64,000 bases of DNA from DATFVB01 sp963714035 (GTDB lineage Bacteria; Acidobacteriota; Thermoanaerobaculia; UBA5066; DATFVB01). Location: NCBI GenBank assembly GCA_963714035.1, contig OY970224.1, positions 2,542,001 through 2,606,000 of the forward strand, read 5' to 3'. This document shows positions 48,976 to 55,835 of this stretch, in pieces; within the stretch, counting starts at the first letter, position 1, and every line of letters starts with the position of its first letter. Made by a program: the position numbers and the translations under genes. The notes under the pieces are model-generated. The model saw nothing but the letters and a program-made list of their open reading frames with translations. It did not search any database and was not told the origin of the DNA.

Positions 48976-50451
48976 CTACGCCGGCGGCGCCGCGGGATGG
49001 CTCTGCAGATACGACGCGATCGCGCGGGCGATTGCCTCGGCGATGCTCTGCCGGAAATCCGGTGTCGCGAGCTTCTTCGCCTCTTCCGGGTTCGAGATGA
49101 ACGCGGTCTCGACGAGGATCGCCGGCATCGTGGCGCCGACGAGCACCCGGAAGGGCGCCTGCTTGATCCCGCGGTTTTCGGTGTGGAGGAGGGTATTGAG
49201 CTCGTTCTGGGTCGATTCGGCGAGCGCGGAGGACTCCTTCAGGTGCGCCGACTGCGCCATGTCCCAGAGGATGAAGTCGAGATCCGCGGGAGCGGAGGCC
49301 TCGCCCGCCGGGCCTGCGGTCGGCGCCGCGGTGTTTTCGTCCCGGGCGACCGCCGCCGAGACCGGGTCGGTCGCCCCGAGGGAGAGATAGTAGGTCTCCG
49401 ACCCGTGCGCTCCCGGCGCTCTCGACGAATTCGCATGGATCGAAACGAAGACCGCCGCCTTCTCGTGATTGGCGATCGCGGCGCGTTCGTCGAGGGAAAC
49501 GATCGTGTCGGTCGTCCTCGTCAGGACGGGCCGCACCGCGGGATCCCGGGCGAGGATCGCCGAGAGGCGGGAAGCGATGTCGAGCGTGATGTCCTTCTCG
49601 ACGACGTTTCCGGGACCGATCGCTCCGGTTTCGTCGCCGCCGTGGCCCGCGTCGATCACGACCGCGCGCGGCGCGGGAGCGGGGGCAAGCGGAATCGGCG
49701 CCTCGGGGGCGGGCGCCGGATGGGTTCCCGGAGCGGCGGCCGCGCTCTCGGGGCGCGTGATCTCGAGGACGAGGCGATCGGGCGCCTTCAGGGGATACGC
49801 GTTGACGGCGAGCCCCGGCTCCCGGAACACGATGGCGGCCGTGTTGGCGGCGATGTGCACCCGCGAGACGAACGGATCCTCGAACGAACGATCGGCGGTC
49901 ACCGCGACGATCGGCCGTTTGAACGTGACGGTGAAGCCGTCGCGGGAGCTCGACGTTTCGTAGTCGACGGGCGCGCTCTCGCGGAACACGACCTGGGTCA
50001 TCTTCGCGAGATGCACGAGCGCGACGTCGACCGTCGCCCCCCCGGCGGCTTCGGAGTGGACGCGGATGCGCCGGCCGGCGCGGTCGTAATCGGCCGAAAT
50101 TCCGACCGCGGGGAGCAGCGTCTTTTCGAAGAATTCCCAGGGCGCGTAGAGCGTGCCGGAAAACGCCCGGGTCGGATGCGAGAGGACGACGACGCGGTCG
50201 TCGAAGGCGACGGTCGCGACACCGTCCGCCGCGACGATCCGGTGGCCCGAGATTTCGACCGCCAGGGCGGCCCCCGGCTGCGCCTGGGCGCGTCCGCCGA
50301 GGCCGGCGGCGAAATCCGGAATCGACAGGAGGCCCCCTCCCTCGGCCGCCGCGACCGGAAAGGTTTTCGCGCCGGCCGTCACGGTGACGGTCGTCGGATC
50401 GGGCGCGGCGATCGCCAGGAACGCCGCGGCGAGGATGTGAGGGAGGAGCAC
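48976..50451 (-). CDS. N-acetylmuramoyl-L-alanine amidase (AmiA/AmiC type)
   Basis: 491 residues from GTG 50451. Signal peptide (LLPHILAAAFLAIAA), then a beta-rich N-terminal half with two AMIN-like segments, and the catalytic Amidase_3 domain from about residue 260: RAVVIDAGHGGDETGAIGPG (zinc His and Glu region), VVEKDITLDIASRLSAILAR, FVSIHANSS (second His), and LVGATMPAILVETAFISNPE with the catalytic Glu. It cleaves stem peptides from glycan strands during daughter-cell separation. First gene of the cell-wall operon amidase-GerMN-murI-rph-methyltransferase. It has no catalytic-site loss; an insert of about 40 residues (ENTAAPTAGPAGEASAPADL) lies mid-domain. Confidence 0.94.
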   Translation of the reverse strand: MLLPHILAAAFLAIAAPDPTTVTVTAGAKTFPVAAAEGGGLLSIPDFAAGLGGRAQAQPGAALAVEISGHRIVAADGVATVAFDDRVVVLSHPTRAFSGTLYAPWEFFEKTLLPAVGISADYDRAGRRIRVHSEAAGGATVDVALVHLAKMTQVVFRESAPVDYETSSSRDGFTVTFKRPIVAVTADRSFEDPFVSRVHIAANTAAIVFREPGLAVNAYPLKAPDRLVLEITRPESAAAAPGTHPAPAPEAPIPLAPAPAPRAVVIDAGHGGDETGAIGPGNVVEKDITLDIASRLSAILARDPAVRPVLTRTTDTIVSLDERAAIANHEKAAVFVSIHANSSRAPGAHGSETYYLSLGATDPVSAAVARDENTAAPTAGPAGEASAPADLDFILWDMAQSAHLKESSALAESTQNELNTLLHTENRGIKQAPFRVLVGATMPAILVETAFISNPEEAKKLATPDFRQSIAEAIARAIASYLQSHPAAPPA

Positions 50452-50550
50452 GCCGCATTGTAAACGGGGCGCGCGGGGGCTGCGGCGGTGCCAGTTTCGA
50501 CTCGCGCGTCGCGAGCGGGGAAGTCGAAAGTCGAACCGGAGATTGTTTCG

Positions 50551-50593
50551 CCTCTCCCGGCGGGAGAGGCCGGCCGAAGGCCGGGTGAGGGAG
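50551..50593. repeat. CTCTCCCGGCGGGAGA...GGGTGAGGGAG repeat, short copy
   Basis: CTCTCCCGGCGGGAGAGG, GCCGGCCGAAGGCCGG and GTGAGGGAG form a compact double hairpin between the amidase gene start and the promoter of the nucleotidyltransferase gene. Confidence 0.75.
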
Positions 50594-50628
50594 CTGCCTT
50601 CCGATCCGCTGGTGGGGAGAGTGTCTGG

Positions 50629-50634
50629 TACAAT
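50629..50634 (+). promoter_or_regulatory. -10 box of the nucleotidyltransferase-Xre operon
   Basis: TACAAT (with ATATAG following) lies only 10 bp before GTG 50644. A transcript starting about 7 bp after this box would begin at or next to the start codon, so the mRNA is probably leaderless; no Shine-Dalgarno is present. No convincing -35 box at 17 bp. Confidence 0.6.
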
Positions 50635-50643
50635 ATATAGATT

Positions 50644-51246
50644 GTGGATAAATACCTTGCCGACGCTTTGAAGCTCCGGCCCGGCGTCGAGCGCACCGCT
50701 GCGCTGGTTGCCTGGTTTCAGGGGCTGTTCCCGCCGGATTTCCCTGTGCCGGTCCTCGTCGGCGGGGCGGCAGTGGAGCTCTATACGGGAGGGGCCTGTA
50801 CCACCGGCGACCTGGACTTCGTGGGCGACATTCCCCGGCGGGTGGCGGACGCGCTGAGGGTCTCCGGTTTCCGGAAAGAAGGTCGTCATTGGATTCTCGA
50901 AGCCGGCGAAGTGTTCATCGAAATGCCCGGATCCTCGCTGGAGCCCGATGAGCCCGCCGTTCAAATCCAGGTCGGCGGTAGATCGGTGATCGCGGCGAGC
51001 CCGGAGTCGATGCTCGTCGATCGGCTCTCGTCCTGGCAGTTCTGGAGATCGTCGGTCGACGGCGTCAACGCGTATCTGTTGTGGAAAGCTCAGGAAAAAC
51101 GAATGGACGGCGATCGAATTGCCGCGCTCGCAAGAAAACAGAGCGTCGAGAAAGCGCTCGAAAGCCTGACTTCGTTCGTGGCCGAGTGGCGCGGGCGGAC
51201 CCCTGCCGACCGTGATCTCGAGGTTTGGGCAGCAAGGTTCCCGTGA
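50644..51246 (+). CDS. Nucleotidyltransferase-fold toxin-like protein
   Basis: 200 residues from GTG 50644. The motif PVLVGGAAVELYTGGACTTG followed by DLDFVGD is the MNT/AbiEii-type nucleotidyltransferase site (GG..A.E.Y..G....D.D), here with the pair Asp-Leu-Asp. The remainder has a helical C-terminus (RKQSVEKALESLTSFVAEWR). Such proteins serve as toxins that add nucleotides to tRNA or proteins, or as substrate-binding subunits. The Xre gene overlaps its stop (GTGA), as in toxin-antitoxin pairs. An alternative is a housekeeping DUF6036-like nucleotidyltransferase. Promoter and leaderless start as noted. Confidence 0.7.
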   Translation: MDKYLADALKLRPGVERTAALVAWFQGLFPPDFPVPVLVGGAAVELYTGGACTTGDLDFVGDIPRRVADALRVSGFRKEGRHWILEAGEVFIEMPGSSLEPDEPAVQIQVGGRSVIAASPESMLVDRLSSWQFWRSSVDGVNAYLLWKAQEKRMDGDRIAALARKQSVEKALESLTSFVAEWRGRTPADRDLEVWAARFP

Positions 51247-51761
51247 GGATCTTCAAGCCCGGGAAGCCCGGGCCCGCGACCGGTCTTCGTCTTCGGCTCC
51301 GGAGGACTCGACCTCGCGTCTACGAAGAATGGAAGGCCCTCCGGCGATGGGGCAAGCTTCCGGACTGGGAGTCGAGCCCGGCCGGTTACCTGCTTCGGCT
51401 CACCCGCGAAGAGGCAAGTCTCACGCAGGCCGAGTTGGCGAAAGCTCTTCACCGCTCGCAGCAGGCGGTGGCGCAGGCGGAGCGCTGGGCGAGCAATCCG
51501 ACGCTCGCATTCGTTCACCGATGGCGACAGGCCTGCGGGGTGCGTCGGCCGCTGGAGAGCGGCTTCGCCGAGCGGGGGACGTATGGGGAAGACAGAGCCG
51601 TCGAATCGATTCGGCTCGATCCGGACCTTGCCGTTCGATTCAAGACGTCGAGCGCGGTAAACCGAGCTCTTCGCGCCTTTGTCTTCGAACACGGGCGGAG
51701 GCGCCGGTCGGTGACGAAGGGATCGAAAACCCGTTCGAGCAGGGCCGCCGAAAGGCGTTGA
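51243..51761 (+). CDS. Xre-family helix-turn-helix protein
   Basis: 172 residues from GTG 51243, overlapping the stop of the nucleotidyltransferase gene by GTGA. The HTH is at about residues 60-90: SLTQAELAKALHRSQQAVAQ with AERWASNPTLAFVHRW. The N-terminus is Arg/Pro-rich and the C-terminus (about 120-172) ends in a very basic stretch (RRRRSVTKGSKTRSSRAAER). Likely the DNA-binding antitoxin or repressor of the pair. The last 122 bp are also covered by the convergent DoxX frame, which is aberrant there. Confidence 0.7.
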   Translation: MRIFKPGKPGPATGLRLRLRRTRPRVYEEWKALRRWGKLPDWESSPAGYLLRLTREEASLTQAELAKALHRSQQAVAQAERWASNPTLAFVHRWRQACGVRRPLESGFAERGTYGEDRAVESIRLDPDLAVRFKTSSAVNRALRAFVFEHGRRRRSVTKGSKTRSSRAAERR

Positions 51762-52233
51762 CTCGCAACTCGCCGACTCGCGACTGGTCCTTCGGCATCG
51801 TCCGCCCGATCCCGCCGTCCACGGACAACGGCCCCGGTCCGACGAGCAGCAGGAAGAGTCCGCCCGCGAGCATGCAGAAATCCGTCCGCGCCTCGTGCAC
51901 CGCCGGCCAGAAGCCGGAATGAACGAGCATCGGGATCTTCGTGGTCGCGATAGCGACCGAGATGTCGATCAGCAGCGGAATGACCGCGAGCCGCGTCGCC
52001 ATGCCGAAGACCACGAGACCGCCGCAGACGATCTCGACGAAGCCCACGAACGGCGCCGAAAGGGACGGCACCGGGATCCCGATCTTCGCGAATCGCCCGA
52101 TTCCGAGCGCGTCGGGGAAGAGGAACTTCTGGATTCCCTCCGCGAGGAACACCCCGCCGACGAGGAGGCGAACGAGGATCGTGGCGGCCGGGGCGGAATT
52201 GTCGAGATCCGATGTTTCGCCGCGCCCGCTCAT
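51640..52233 (-). CDS. DoxX-family membrane protein with a read-through tail
   Basis: 197 residues from ATG 52233. The first 140 residues form a normal four-helix DoxX protein (ILVRLLVGGVFLAEGIQKFL; PFVGFVEIVCGGLVVFGMAT; ISVAIATTKIPML; CMLAGGLFLLLVGPGPLSVD), involved in membrane redox or organic-sulfur oxidation in known cases. After GPGPLSVDGGIGR, where the family normally ends, the frame runs on for about 50 residues through a word-repeat (51765-51790) and then antisense to the Xre gene. I read the tail as loss of the original stop codon. ATGA overlap with the hemerythrin gene. Confidence 0.82.
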   Translation of the reverse strand: MSGRGETSDLDNSAPAATILVRLLVGGVFLAEGIQKFLFPDALGIGRFAKIGIPVPSLSAPFVGFVEIVCGGLVVFGMATRLAVIPLLIDISVAIATTKIPMLVHSGFWPAVHEARTDFCMLAGGLFLLLVGPGPLSVDGGIGRTMPKDQSRVGELRVNAFRRPCSNGFSIPSSPTGASARVRRQRREELGLPRSTS

Positions 52234-52949
52234 TTCGGCGGCGCGGGCGCCGTGAACTGCGCCAGGTCCGCGAGCCCCAGCTTCTCCTCGATGTCGGAGA
52301 TCTTCTTTTCTGCGTCCCCGAACCCGTCGTGCCCGAACATCCTGTGCTCGATCTCCTCGAACTCGTCTCCCTTTTCGTCGAGCTGCTTGTTCGTGAAGCC
52401 CGATTTCCAGGCCGGGAAGACGATCGTGTCCTCCCGCGCGGCATGGTTCTCGTACATCCGGTCGAGCGCGTCGAAGGCGCCGGCGAGATCCGCGCCGGCC
52501 GACGCCGCGACTTTGCCGTTCCGTGTGGTAGCGAGGATGTACTGCGTGATTTCCCGGCCGCGGCGATGCTGCGCGACGAGGATGTCCGCCGCCGCGGCGG
52601 CGCGCCCGCCCCGCTTCTTGACGACCGGGAAGATGTGCGCTTCCTCGAGGAGCTTCTCGTGGTACTCCTCGCCGAACGTGCGGAAGAGCCGGGCGGCGTC
52701 GGCGATCGCCGCCGCGTCGACGCTCGCGGCGTCGCGGCGCAAACGGACGGCCGATTCCCGGTAGACGAGCAGGACGCGGCGCAGGATGCCGTGCTCGCGC
52801 ATCAGGTCTTCGGCTGCCGTGACTTCGGGTTCGTCATCGTCGTTGCCGGTCGCGGTCTTTTTGGGCTCCGTCAGCGCCGGGAGGGTCAGGAAAGCCGCTC
52901 CGGCGGCGAGCGAAGAAGCCAGCAGGGATCGGCGGGAAGAGTGATTCAT
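52230..52949 (-). CDS. Tat-exported hemerythrin-like protein
   Basis: 239 residues from ATG 52949 (AAGGAGCGCGG before it). The N-terminus NHSSRRSLLASSLAAGAAFL looks like a twin-arginine signal, so the protein is probably exported folded. The domain shows hemerythrin/HHE-type histidines: LMREHGILRRVLLVY, EEYHEKLLEEAHIFPVV, LVAQHRRGREI and YENHAAREDTIVFPAWK, followed by EEIEHRMFGHDG. A di-iron centre for oxygen or NO handling is expected. Stop overlaps the DoxX start; the pair may act together in periplasmic/membrane redox. Confidence 0.88.
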   Translation of the reverse strand: MNHSSRRSLLASSLAAGAAFLTLPALTEPKKTATGNDDDEPEVTAAEDLMREHGILRRVLLVYRESAVRLRRDAASVDAAAIADAARLFRTFGEEYHEKLLEEAHIFPVVKKRGGRAAAAADILVAQHRRGREITQYILATTRNGKVAASAGADLAGAFDALDRMYENHAAREDTIVFPAWKSGFTNKQLDEKGDEFEEIEHRMFGHDGFGDAEKKISDIEEKLGLADLAQFTAPAPPK

Positions 52950-53075
52950 CCGCGCTCCTTTCAACGAGTTCCGGATTGCCTGCAAAAAACGTGCGGAAGG
53001 CCCGCGGCGCAGCATCCTGCACCCGGAAAGGTCGTCATTGCCGAATTTACGCCGACGGCTCTTCTGGCGGACGCG

Positions 53076-53081
53076 TATAAT
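53076..53081 (+). promoter_or_regulatory. -10 box of the hicBA-like operon
   Basis: A consensus TATAAT 10 bp before ATG 53091 and no Shine-Dalgarno in between; transcription would begin 0-3 bp before the ATG, so the mRNA is probably leaderless. No strong -35. Confidence 0.65.
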
Positions 53082-53090
53082 TTTGCCGTG

Positions 53091-53306
53091 ATGCATCGCT
53101 ATACGGTGGTTCTCGAACCCGAAACCGACGGCACCTTCCACGCCTTCGTGCCTGCGTTGAAGGGTTGTCACACGACCGGATCGACTGAAGCAGAAGCTCT
53201 CTCCAATGCGGAGGAAGCCATTTCCGTCTACCTCGAGAGTCTGACCGCCCGCGGCGAACCGATTCCTGCCGAAGATCTGATCTTTCGCCCCGTCGAAGTG
53301 GCGTGA
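53091..53306 (+). CDS. hicB: HicB-family antitoxin
   Basis: 71 residues: MHRYTVVLEPETDGTFHAFV, then PALKGCHTTGSTEAEALSNA and EEAISVYLESLTARGEPIPA. This is the degraded RNase H-like HicB fold, without the C-terminal DNA-binding helix found in longer HicB. The stop overlaps the start of hicA (GTGA), which is the normal hicBA arrangement. A perfect TATAAT box just upstream and an SD-less start suggest leaderless expression. Confidence 0.88.
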   Translation: MHRYTVVLEPETDGTFHAFVPALKGCHTTGSTEAEALSNAEEAISVYLESLTARGEPIPAEDLIFRPVEVA

Positions 53307-53534
53307 GTCCAAAGAGTCCGCTCGTGACCGCGGACGAACTCGTCCGCGGTAGTCCGACGACTCGGATTCGAGCTTGATCGGCAGAAAGGGAGTCACGCCG
53401 TCTATCGCCGGGAATCCGACAGGGCCCGGGTCGTCATCGCCATGCACCCCGGTCGGGCCATCCCTCCGAAAACACTGGCGGCTATCCTCGATGACCTGGG
53501 CATCTCGGTGGAGGAGCTCAGGAACCTGCTCTAG
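53303..53534 (+). pseudogene. hicA: HicA toxin gene with a frameshift
   Basis: GTG 53303 starts SPKSPLVTADELVRG and then hits a stop at 53375 in that frame. One base later, from 53349, a second frame reads VVRRLGFELDRQKGSHAVYR, ESDRARVVIAMHPGRAIPPK and TLAAILDDLGISVEELRNLL to TAG 53532. Together these make a full HicA (mRNA interferase) including the catalytic GSH histidine. The break lies between 53342 and 53351 in GTCCGCGGTAGTCC and needs a 1-base insertion or 2-base deletion. It may be genuine inactivation, a sequencing error or a programmed slip; no slippery run is present. Confidence 0.82.
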
Positions 53535-53546
53535 GATCGACTTGCG

Positions 53547-53786
53547 ATGAAAACGGCTAAACCGCGTCAGAAGGCGGCGTCTTTCAGAGAACAGTACGAT
53601 TTCTCGAAGGGCGAAAGGGGTCGCTACGCTCGAGAGCCCTTCGTCGAGATTCCCGCGCGTGAACAGTGGCTGTACGAGAATCCCTCGGCTCTGGAGAGCG
53701 TCAAGCGCGGCCTTCGCCAGTCGAGAACGGGCGACACGATCCCGCTCGGCTTCGCTTCGCGGCAGGCGCGCAAACGAAAGAAGTGA
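53547..53786 (+). CDS. Small basic antitoxin-like protein
   Basis: 79 residues from ATG 53547, 12 bp after the hicA stop. The first half (FREQYDFSKGERGRYARE) is the start of a widespread family of antitoxin-associated proteins, and the second half has NPSALESVKRGLRQSR, like antitoxin dimerisation helices. Ends in a basic tail (RQARKRKK). No partner toxin gene follows, so it may be an orphan or may be co-regulated with hicBA. Confidence 0.6.
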   Translation: MKTAKPRQKAASFREQYDFSKGERGRYAREPFVEIPAREQWLYENPSALESVKRGLRQSRTGDTIPLGFASRQARKRKK

Positions 53787-54172
53787 GGTTTAGTCTTCGC
53801 CTCACGCAGGAGTCGAGGTTGGGTCCGCCGCTCTGATCCGCCTCTGTCCACCTGGAAAATCGACGTGAGCGCCATCCTCCCACTGTCATCCCGAGGAGCT
53901 AGCGGCGATCGAGGGATCTCGGTCGCGGTGAGAGGTCGTACCCGCCCCTCTCCACCTGGGGCAGCGCGTCAAACGCGGGGAGGTCGCCGGTCCGCCTTTT
54001 CCGCCCCAACCTTCAACCCGCAACCAGGAACTCGCCACTGGCGGCGGCGGCGCGCCCGCCGCCGTGATCCGCCCCTCCCCACCTGGAGAGGGGCAGCGCG
54101 TCGAGCGCGGGGTGAGGTTTCACGCCCGGCGCGGTTGCGCTGGGCGTGTTAAAATACCCTTCGATCTTTGAA
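53787..54172. other. Gene-free stretch before tmRNA
   Basis: About 390 bp with a partial GTCATCCCGAGGAG palindrome arm at 53886 and two CTCTCCACCTGG/CACCTGGAGAGGGGCAGC repeats (53941 and 54064) of the kind met at 48877 and 50551. A TAAAATA box at 54150 is the likely -10 of the tmRNA gene. No gene seen. Confidence 0.7.
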
Positions 54173-54533
54173 GGGGGCGAAACGGTTTCGACGGGGTCGC
54201 CTGGTCGAAACGTCGCATGCCGAGGTTCACTCGCCTCGTAAAATAGGGTGAAAAAAATAGTTGCGAACAGCAACCTCGCACTGGCCGCCTAATTAAAAAC
54301 TAGGTAATGGTCACGTCCTTCCCGGAGCGCGCCCATCGCGCTGGAAAAGGGCGTCGCAAACATGGGCTCGTTCGGCAGGGTCCCCCGGCCCGGCCGGAGA
54401 CACCAATTCGGGGCAGGGTCGGCGCGTTTGGTTCCTCTTTGAGCGCCGGCCCGAGATCAAAGAGGAACTGAGCATGGAGTGGCGTTCCGTTCCACTTCTC
54501 CGGACGCGGGTTCGACTCCCGCCGCCTCCACCA
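54173..54533 (+). ncRNA. ssrA: Transfer-messenger RNA (tmRNA)
   Basis: 361 bases. The 5' end GGGGGCGAAACGGTTTCGAC pairs with the 3' end CGCCTCC-ACCA in an acceptor stem of seven base pairs, and the T arm GCGGGTTCGACTCCCGC precedes it. The tag frame starts at GCG 54263: GCG AAC AGC AAC CTC GCA CTG GCC GCC TAA, encoding ANSNLALAA, which ends in the usual ALAA degradation signal. A and U-rich bases before the resume codon (AAAAAAATAGTT) are as expected. It rescues stalled ribosomes with SmpB, not seen in the window. Confidence 0.95.
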
Positions 54534-54689
54534 TCCGCCTTCGCCCTGCCAATCGCTGCGCGATTGACGACGCTACGGCGCGATTGAAGAGACCGCCGAT
54601 GACACCGGAAAGCGAAGGCGGATGTCACGCCATAGCTCGCCGCCTTCAGCGAAGGCGGAAGACGAGCGACGGCGGACCATCCACCGTCG

Positions 54690-55050
54690 GCCGCGCGCCA
54701 CGCTCCGCTGGAACCGCGCGGCCTCCCACCGCGCAATCCTCCTCCGCTCGATTACTTCGCGGAGACTAATCGCGCGGTGACCTCCGCGGCTCGGGCTGAG
54801 CCCTCGACCGCTCCGGCGCCCCACCAAAGAGAGGCACGTCGCGACCTCGCGGAGCTCGGATCGCGAGCTTGCCTCATAGCAGTAGCGCTCGCGGGATATC
54901 CAGCGCCTTCCGTCGCTTGGCGACGGAGTTGCCACGGAGTGGCGGGCGCGCCAGCGCAGGCGCGTCGATCGACAAGCACGCCAGTGTGAAGTCCATCGCC
55001 GCGCGATTTCCGCAGCGGCCGCCAAATACACGAATACAGGGCCGTCCCCA
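54690..55050. repeat. Compound repeat, first copy (R1 reverse plus GGGCCGTCCCC motif)
   Basis: R1 in reverse (GTGACCTCCGCGGCTCGGGC, GAGCCCTCGACCGCTCCGGC), then CCACCAAAGAGAGGCACGTC, about 180 bp of unique sequence, and CAAATACACGAATACAGGGC. The second copy at 55320-55508 has the same order without the 180 bp. Degraded transposase fragments may explain the unique sequence but none is recognised. Confidence 0.65.
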
Positions 55051-55319
55051 CGCCGATCTCCCCACGCCGATTCAGGACCGCCCCAAAGCCCCGTGACGAC
55101 AGCGACCGTGCGGCACAACCGCGGAGGGGGAACCCCAAGGTGCAAAATAAAGATCTGACCCCAGACCTCTCCCGTGACGGTCCCCGCGGCGGGCCTCCCG
55201 GCACTCATCGTTCTGGGACTGGCTCTCGCCGCCGCGGGCGCCGTTCGATTCTCCCGAATCTCCTGATTTCAGCGCTTCCAGGGTGAAGCACCGAAGCCTC
55301 TTGCTCGCCAAGGCGACCG

Positions 55320-55508
55320 GCGCGCTTGGCGCTGACGCGCCGGCCGCTTCGCGGCTGCGACTCACGTCGCGCGCTGGAATTTCTTCGGCGAGACTTTTCG
55401 CGTCGCGACCTCCGCGGCTCGCTTTCTCGGCTCGACCTCAGCGGTGCCCCACCCACCAAAGAAAGACAACTCGTGACCGCGAAATACATGAAAACAGGGC
55501 CGTCCCCA
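55320..55508. repeat. Compound repeat, second copy
   Basis: CGCGACCTCCGCGGCTCGCT, CGACCTCAGCGGTGCCCCAC, CCACCAAAGAAAGACAACTC, GTGACCGCGAAATACATGAA and AACAGGGCCGTCCCCA follow in the same order as in 54690-55050. Confidence 0.65.
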
Positions 55509-55835
55509 GAGTTCCTCCACATCCCAATTCCATCCGCCAATTCCATCCTCGGCGTTGGCTTGATCTCAAACCGATTGACACGGCGGGGGCGGCGTGAGGC
55601 GAGGGTATTGGATGAGAGACCCGAAAGATGTGGCGTACGGTGCCCGCCTGCCCCCAAAGTTCACCACTCCCGATGGGAAGGTCGTGGGGTAGGATTTGTC
55701 CACAATCTGGGAGGCACGCATGCCCGTCCCACAACTGGGTCAGCTGAAGAAGGCCGATCTCCGAACGATGAGGGTCGCGAGATGAGATTAGTTTATGGAA
55801 CGACTTGGGTCTTAGCCGCCTAGTCTCCTTAAGAA

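Larger units (their letters stand above)
54534..55835. other. 1.3-kb repeat-debris region
   Basis: No credible gene; the many small frames overlap each other and none has a recognisable product. It contains repeat R1 in reverse (54690-54830), followed by ACCAAAGAGAGGCACG; a first copy of a short motif (55023-55050, ACACGAATACAGGGCCGTCC); a 21-bp word GCAAAATAAAGATCTGACCC at 55142; a degraded R1 (about 55390-55450) followed by CCACCAAAGAAAGACAAC; and a second motif copy (55481-55508). The last 200 bp before mod are less GC-rich and should hold its promoter. Confidence 0.75.

Noticed and set aside
53342..53351. Programmed ribosomal frameshift in hicA
   Set aside because: No slippery heptamer or clear downstream structure; mutation or sequencing error is simpler.
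54534..55835. Several 60-210-codon frames upstream of mod
   Set aside because: They overlap one another on both strands, consist largely of repeat sequence and have no recognisable motif.
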